From Heterobilharzia americana (lineage: Eukaryota > Platyhelminthes > Trematoda > Strigeidida > Schistosomatidae), in the NCBI GenBank assembly GCA_944470555.2, contig OX104134.1:8287248-8351247 (forward strand): DNA of 64,000 nucleotides, written 5' to 3'. Both the position numbers and the translations under genes were made by a program. The notes below the pieces were generated by a model. That model was not told the DNA's origin. It saw only the letters and a list, made by a program, of their open reading frames with translations, and did no database searches. Shown here piece after piece: positions 59,945-64,000 of the stretch (its first letter is position 1; the number at the start of each line of letters is the position of its first letter).

Positions 59945-60065
59945 GTAACCGGACTCGAACCAGAGACCACTGGGTCTCCGGCTCAATGCTCTACCAACTG
60001 AACTGCGAGATGGAGCACTGAGCCGGAGACCCAGTGGTCTCTGGTTCGAATCCAGCTGCAGTCCA
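59945..60065. repeat. Palindromic tRNA-like repeat
   Basis: The minus strand of 59945-60010 has a tRNA-like head (CAGTTGGTAGAGCA box A; GGTTCGAGTCC box B). The plus strand of 60012-60055 repeats the 3' half (GCCGGAGACCCAGTGGTCTC, then GGTTCGAATCCAG). The two halves are inverted and complementary over about 26 bases around a 32-base loop. Confidence 0.8.
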
Positions 60066-60217
60066 AACTTCCAAGTCTCCTTCAATCATCACGCAGCATC
60101 AATACTACTCGGCCAAACCATAGTCATCTCAGATAGTTAAAACCATAAAATATCGTAAGTATATGAAAGGGGTAAAGAATAAGAAAGGGGTATGAAAAAT
60201 TTCAATGATAAAGTTGT

Positions 60218-60709
60218 TTAATAAGTATTCTTTGGCCAATGGAGACATAAGGGATGTACAAACTTCGTCTGGATACAAAGAAGAAGTGGCTCGAATTCGC
60301 ACAGCTTCTGCTGTGTGTAAAAAACGAGTTCGAACACCTTTCGAAAGACGATGTCGTAGGCGGTGAATAATCGGGACAGCATTATTCTATCAACGAGATG
60401 AGACAAAAGAGAACTTATGATGGGCTTTATCTGTCCCTTTTCTAACCATGAAGGTGGATGCTCAGCAACACGTCTATTAAGTTGTCTAGTAGTACGCCCT
60501 ATATAGCTTTCTCCCCAGGAGCAGCTAAACTTGTAAATACACATAGAAATGGAAAAACTATATAACTTATCTTTTGTCTGACCAGCAACAATTGGTCGAC
60601 TGGAAAATGATAGACAAAGTTGTGCGGCGTAGAAGATCCTTTTAATGGCTCTAGAGAGTCTCTGATGTAAAACTTCTCTGGCCACATCCCCATTAAATTG
60701 CAATTTCAT
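60218..60709 (-). pseudogene. GIY-YIG endonuclease domain of the Penelope-like element
   Basis: A 163-codon open frame. LHQRLSRAIKRIFYAAQLCL is the linker typical after the reverse transcriptase. CIYKFSCSWGESYIGRTTRQ then LNRRVAEH is the GIY-YIG core: the Y..F / YIG pair, the following Arg residues and the Glu-His are present, while one Cys of the usual CSCG has become Trp. The domain nicks DNA for insertion in intact elements. This copy is cut off from most of its polymerase. Confidence 0.88.
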
Positions 60710-60719
60710 TAAAAAAAAG

Positions 60720-61085
60720 GTTTCTTTTGTATGGGAATAATTTCAGGTTTTTTTCCCCTCGTTTTTTATCCATTTGTCTTTTGATGGAACTGTTAGCAAA
60801 GCCCATTTTGATCAATGAGTTCCGAATACATTCTAACTCCTTGTTTATTAAATCATCCAAACATATTCTTCTCGCTCTGTTAGTGAGGCATTTAATGAAG
60901 TTTGCTTAGCACCGAAAGGGTGCGTGGCTAAGAAAATGTGTGTACTGACCTTTGGTCTTCCTGTAAATATATCTGCTGAGTGAACCATCTTCTCTTCTGC
61001 CTAGCGAGACATCCAAGAAGTATAGTTTACTTGCATTTTCTTCACAAGTGAAAGTGAGTGAAAGGTGCAACTCATTAAATTTTTA
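60720..61085 (-). pseudogene. Penelope-like reverse transcriptase, C-terminal remnant
   Basis: Minus-strand reading gives ENASKLYFLDVSLGRREDGS then SRYIYRKTKGQYTHFLSHAP, a stop, and in the same frame NFIKCLTNRARRICLDDLIN and KMGFANSSIKRQMDKK. FLDV..GRREDG....YRK is the conserved Penelope thumb-side motif. One in-frame stop near 60909 and loss of the upstream catalytic region. Confidence 0.85.
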
Positions 61086-61104
61086 TATATACTTGGCTAT
61101 TCAT

Positions 61105-61165
61105 ATTAAATTAAAGCCTGAAGAGGATCTAATTGAAAACAAAATTGTTCGTTTATAAGTCTTTT
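61105..61165 (+). ncRNA. Hammerhead-like motif in the right arm of the Penelope-like element
   Basis: CTGAAGA (61118-61124) fits CUGANGA, GAAA is at 61135-61138, and a perfect 5-bp stem III (AACAA/TTGTT with a two-base loop) is followed by C at 61150 as cleavage site. Stem I can form C-G, G-U and two A-U pairs. Stem II is weak. The inverted left arm (minus, 59656-59620) has CTGAAGA but GAGA in place of GAAA. Hammerheads are known in Penelope-like elements. Confidence 0.6.
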
Positions 61166-61249
61166 CCTAATTTGCATGATGGGAACTCTTAAGACTGATA
61201 TGTATATCCACCGTAGTGATGATTGAAACTGAAAGAAAACCTGAATTGT

Positions 61250-61335
61250 GGCAGAATTCGCATCAATAAATTTCGAGCTGCCTACGGCCTACTCTATTGA
61301 CTGAGCTATGGGACGTGAATAATGAGCTGGTATCA
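61250..61335 (-). repeat. tRNA-like SINE remnant
   Basis: Minus strand shows CCCATAGCTCAGTCAATAGA, a tRNA box A, with a decayed box B. No further body is recognisable. Confidence 0.5.
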
Positions 61336-61499
61336 GTTTCATTTCCATCATGTAGATAAACGAGACATAACTGTTTTCTGTCTACCACACTAATTGTAAG
61401 GCTATGTCTTCTTACTGCTGCTCAGTTTCTTCACAGTCTATTAACATCAACTGTTACAATTAATTGCTGTGAGATGAAACTTTCTATACTGGGTGATGG

Positions 61500-61680
61500 T
61501 TGGGAGTGGAATGAAAGTCTGAGTCGCGGTAAGATTCCAGCCAGCGGGTTAACAGCCCTGCTGTCTATCAACTGAGCTATGAAGCTCAGCCGTCGACCAG
61601 GTCTTTCCACCTCGAACCATCACCCAGCATCAATAACACCAGTCTGTCAAACCATGGCTTTCTAGGATAGTCTAGTTCAG
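61500..61680 (-). repeat. tRNA-like SINE remnant
   Basis: Minus strand TTCATAGCTCAGTTGATAGA (box A) and CTGGAATCTTACC (weak box B). The adjoining CACCCAGCATCAATAACACC and CAAACCATGG also occur next to the palindrome at 60.08-60.12 kb, so both belong to one repeat family. Confidence 0.6.
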
Positions 61681-64000
61681 AAGAGAATTTCTAATTGATT
61701 TTACTGATAACATCTTTTTAGTTGTTTCTATTGTATATTCTCAGGTGGGAAAAAAATCAGCTTAGTTATCGAACGCAACCACTGACTAGATTTCACGCTT
61801 ACTTTGGTCACAAAATCTTTCTGGTGAGCTTGCAAAATAACTTTATAGTTCACAAGTAAAAGGTTACCTTTTATATTATCATCTTCTGCACATATCTGAA
61901 CGAACACTGAAGATAAATAATTACTGGACAGACTTTTTTCCCATTCTCTCGACTTTTAGTGTAATATACATCTATTACCCCTATTATTTCCTACTGAACA
62001 TAAGTTCATGTCTTCAAAACGACAATGAGTAATGCAACTCAATACGCTACATGTTTACCTACAACGCTATGAGACACACTTGTGAGGTTAGTGAGGTCAA
62101 AGTCTGGGAAGAGTGGTGTTCGAATCAGGAACCTATACCTTCTCTGACTTGGAAGCTCCACCAAGCATTTATTCCACAAGCTCAGTGTTCACCAAACAGA
62201 AGAGTTGTTTTCGGGTTTCATTGTAGAAAACTTTCACTTGCTGGGTAATCATGATGCAGTATTCTGGAAAAGGTCTGCAGTACAAACTAAGGTTTGAAAA
62301 ACAGCTTTCAAATAACGAATTTATTCCCATTGGCTTGAAAGACAACATGCTCATTGTTGTAACTTATGATTTCGAAATCGGTTCTGTGACGCAAACCACT
62401 CAATCGTCAACGAGAAATTTCTGCTCTTACTCCAAATTCATCCGTCCTAAATGTTTCTCTTTTCAATTTAAACGCAATTCCTAAACGAAATAATTCACCT
62501 TCATGAGAAAGAGCTGACTCACGTTCTGTTTTGCTTGTTTTTGTGTTTTTTTTTTGAAAATAGATAAGGGAATAGAGGTGAAGATTGACGACTTCAGAAT
62601 ACTTCAGCACTACAATTATAAATTTATCTCATGCAATGCAATACAAAGAAGTATCCTATGTAATTGTTGGGTTAATGTGTATTATTTTATTTTTAAGCAT
62701 TTATTTGACGGACTATATTATTCAATTTTCAACGTCTTTCACAAGTATTTACTACTTCTATTATATATATATATATATGCAGTTAGCCTTTCTGAGTTTA
62801 GTTCTACGTTTTTTTTATACGACTACAAATAGGTTTCATTTCTACCTTGTGCATAACTTTGGATTGAGAACTCATACTTAACTTCATCTGACTGTCGTCT
62901 TAGTTGTCTTTGTGTTTTGCCTTCCTTCACAACTATGCAGAAATCATGTTTTTTTTCTCCTGTTCTCTTCTGTGTGATAGTTGATCGAGTGCTTAATTTT
63001 AAGAAGACTACGCTTTTTAACTGCTCTCTGCGATACTAATATGATGCAGTAACGTTTGTCTCCACCTCCTTTACCGCTTGCTTCTTCAGTGTTATAGTCG
63101 GTGTTTTCTTCTTTTTCGAGAGTGTTCAACCACTTGACAAGCCTGTATAATTCTTCGAAACATTGGTCTATTTTCCAGTATTGTGTTTGTTCAGTGGACA
63201 CATATGCTGTACACATGTGTACAAACAAAGGCAAATTTATATTTTTTTATTAAAAACGCTGATTTTTTTAAAAACCAACATCATTTTACTGTTATTGTTA
63301 TGACTATTTCTATCGAGGGTAATGATTAAAATAATAAGTATAATGGTAGTAGTAGTTGTTGTTGTAGTAGTATTGCATGCAGTGTTTTTCTACCTGTTCT
63401 TTTTTACTTCTTTGGAATTCAACTACCGAATCACTTGTCGGGCCTTCAGAGAGACAATATTTTGCTCCTGTTGATTACTGTCGCTTTTGTCTTTTCTTCC
63501 TATAATTCATCTCGTGTGGTGCTGTTGTGACTGGCTTTCTTGTAAAAAAAAATGTATCATCTTTACTTCTCTTTGCGGATACGTGCACACAGTCGCATCC
63601 AGGCAATCACACATATGCAGTATACTTTTGTCACGTAGAAGTGCAGTGAATGTAATAGGGATTTTCATGTTTTACCATCTATTGATTCATCCGGTTACAT
63701 TTCCCCTTGCTGTTGCACAAGCACACAGACACGCAAACGTACAGTTATTCTTTCTCTTGTCCTACCCATCCCACGACAGTCTTAACATTCACTTAAAAAC
63801 AAAGAATTCTTTGAAATGATCAATTTTTAAGTGTATAATTGCATGATCTCAGTAATAACTCTTTGTATTTCTCTCATTTATGAATTCTTTTGTTTGTTTG
63901 TTTGTTTGTTTGTTTTCTACCTTTGCGTGCGTGCGCACAAGTGAAACGCCTCTCAAAGCCAAAGGAAACGCATCTGATAAGACAGTTTTCAGCTTCATTT
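61681..64000. other. Intergenic, no gene recognised
   Basis: AT-rich with a short (AT)9 at 62762-62779, trinucleotide runs near 63347-63372 and a (TTTG)n run near the end. Open frames of 60-110 codons have no recognisable motif. The 96-codon minus-strand frame at 62944-63234 (Lys/Glu-rich) is the only one with a protein-like composition, and I do not call it. Confidence 0.5.
63888..63914. repeat. (TTTG)n microsatellite
   Basis: About six to seven TTTG units. Confidence 0.93.

Larger units (their letters stand above)
59611..61160 (-). mobile_element. Truncated Penelope-like element between inverted arms
   Basis: The minus strand encodes the end of a Penelope-type reverse transcriptase and a GIY-YIG nuclease, an architecture specific to Penelope-like elements (known in schistosomes). 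Flanking arms at 59611-59700 and 61078-61160 are inverted copies; the inner 45 bases (GCCTGAAGA to GTTCG and beyond) are nearly identical. The N-terminal and most of the reverse transcriptase are missing. A tRNA-like palindrome lies between the left arm and the coding part. Confidence 0.87.

Noticed and set aside
59945..60010. Functional tRNA gene on the minus strand
   Set aside because: Boxes A and B are good, but the acceptor and anticodon stems do not fold as a tRNA and the sequence belongs to a repeat with other copies nearby.
62944..63234. 96-codon Lys/Glu-rich frame on the minus strand
   Set aside because: Composition is protein-like but there is no recognisable domain, promoter or splice support.
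1..64000. Schistosome spliced-leader gene or trans-splice acceptor of a separate gene
   Set aside because: I saw no spliced-leader sequence and no second host gene whose first exon could receive it.

Overview
The window is AT-rich, intron-heavy eukaryotic DNA that looks like a schistosome (Trematoda, Schistosoma sp.). The case rests on tRNA-headed short repeats carrying hammerhead ribozyme cores (Sm-alpha type), several families of decayed non-LTR retrotransposon, a Penelope-like element with a GIY-YIG nuclease, long (AT)n tracts, and a flatworm-style gene with many short exons in large introns. The species cannot be fixed from the sequence alone.

One host gene dominates. Nineteen exons on the + strand between 3527 and 57965 encode about 2,460 codons of a teneurin (Ten-m/Odz), a large type II membrane adhesion receptor. 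The window holds the extracellular part from the transthyretin-like/FN-plug region (3.5-9.4 kb), through the NHL propeller (10-18.5 kb), the YD-repeat shell (22-52 kb) and the RHS-core-like segment (55.7 kb), to the C-terminal ABD/Tox-GHH-like domain and stop codon (57.1-58.0 kb). Intron phases match at all 18 junctions. The N-terminal cytoplasmic, transmembrane and EGF exons are not visible and must lie upstream. Three coding exons (3.58, 5.23 and 42.5 kb) each carry one minus-one frame slip.

The introns are a retroelement archive. They hold two copies of one RTE-like LINE in opposite orientation (12.7-16.0 kb + and 43.15-46.57 kb -), at least five fragments of a second LINE family (10.9, 27.6, 30.6, 40.5 and 53.4 kb), several tRNA-headed hammerhead SINE subfamilies (often as minus/plus inverted pairs), and a degenerate 28S rRNA pseudogene at 34.3-34.7 kb.

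Downstream of the teneurin 3' end, a truncated Penelope-like element (59.6-61.16 kb) lies between inverted arms that each resemble a hammerhead ribozyme, next to tRNA-derived repeats. No host gene is recognisable from 61.7 to 64.0 kb.
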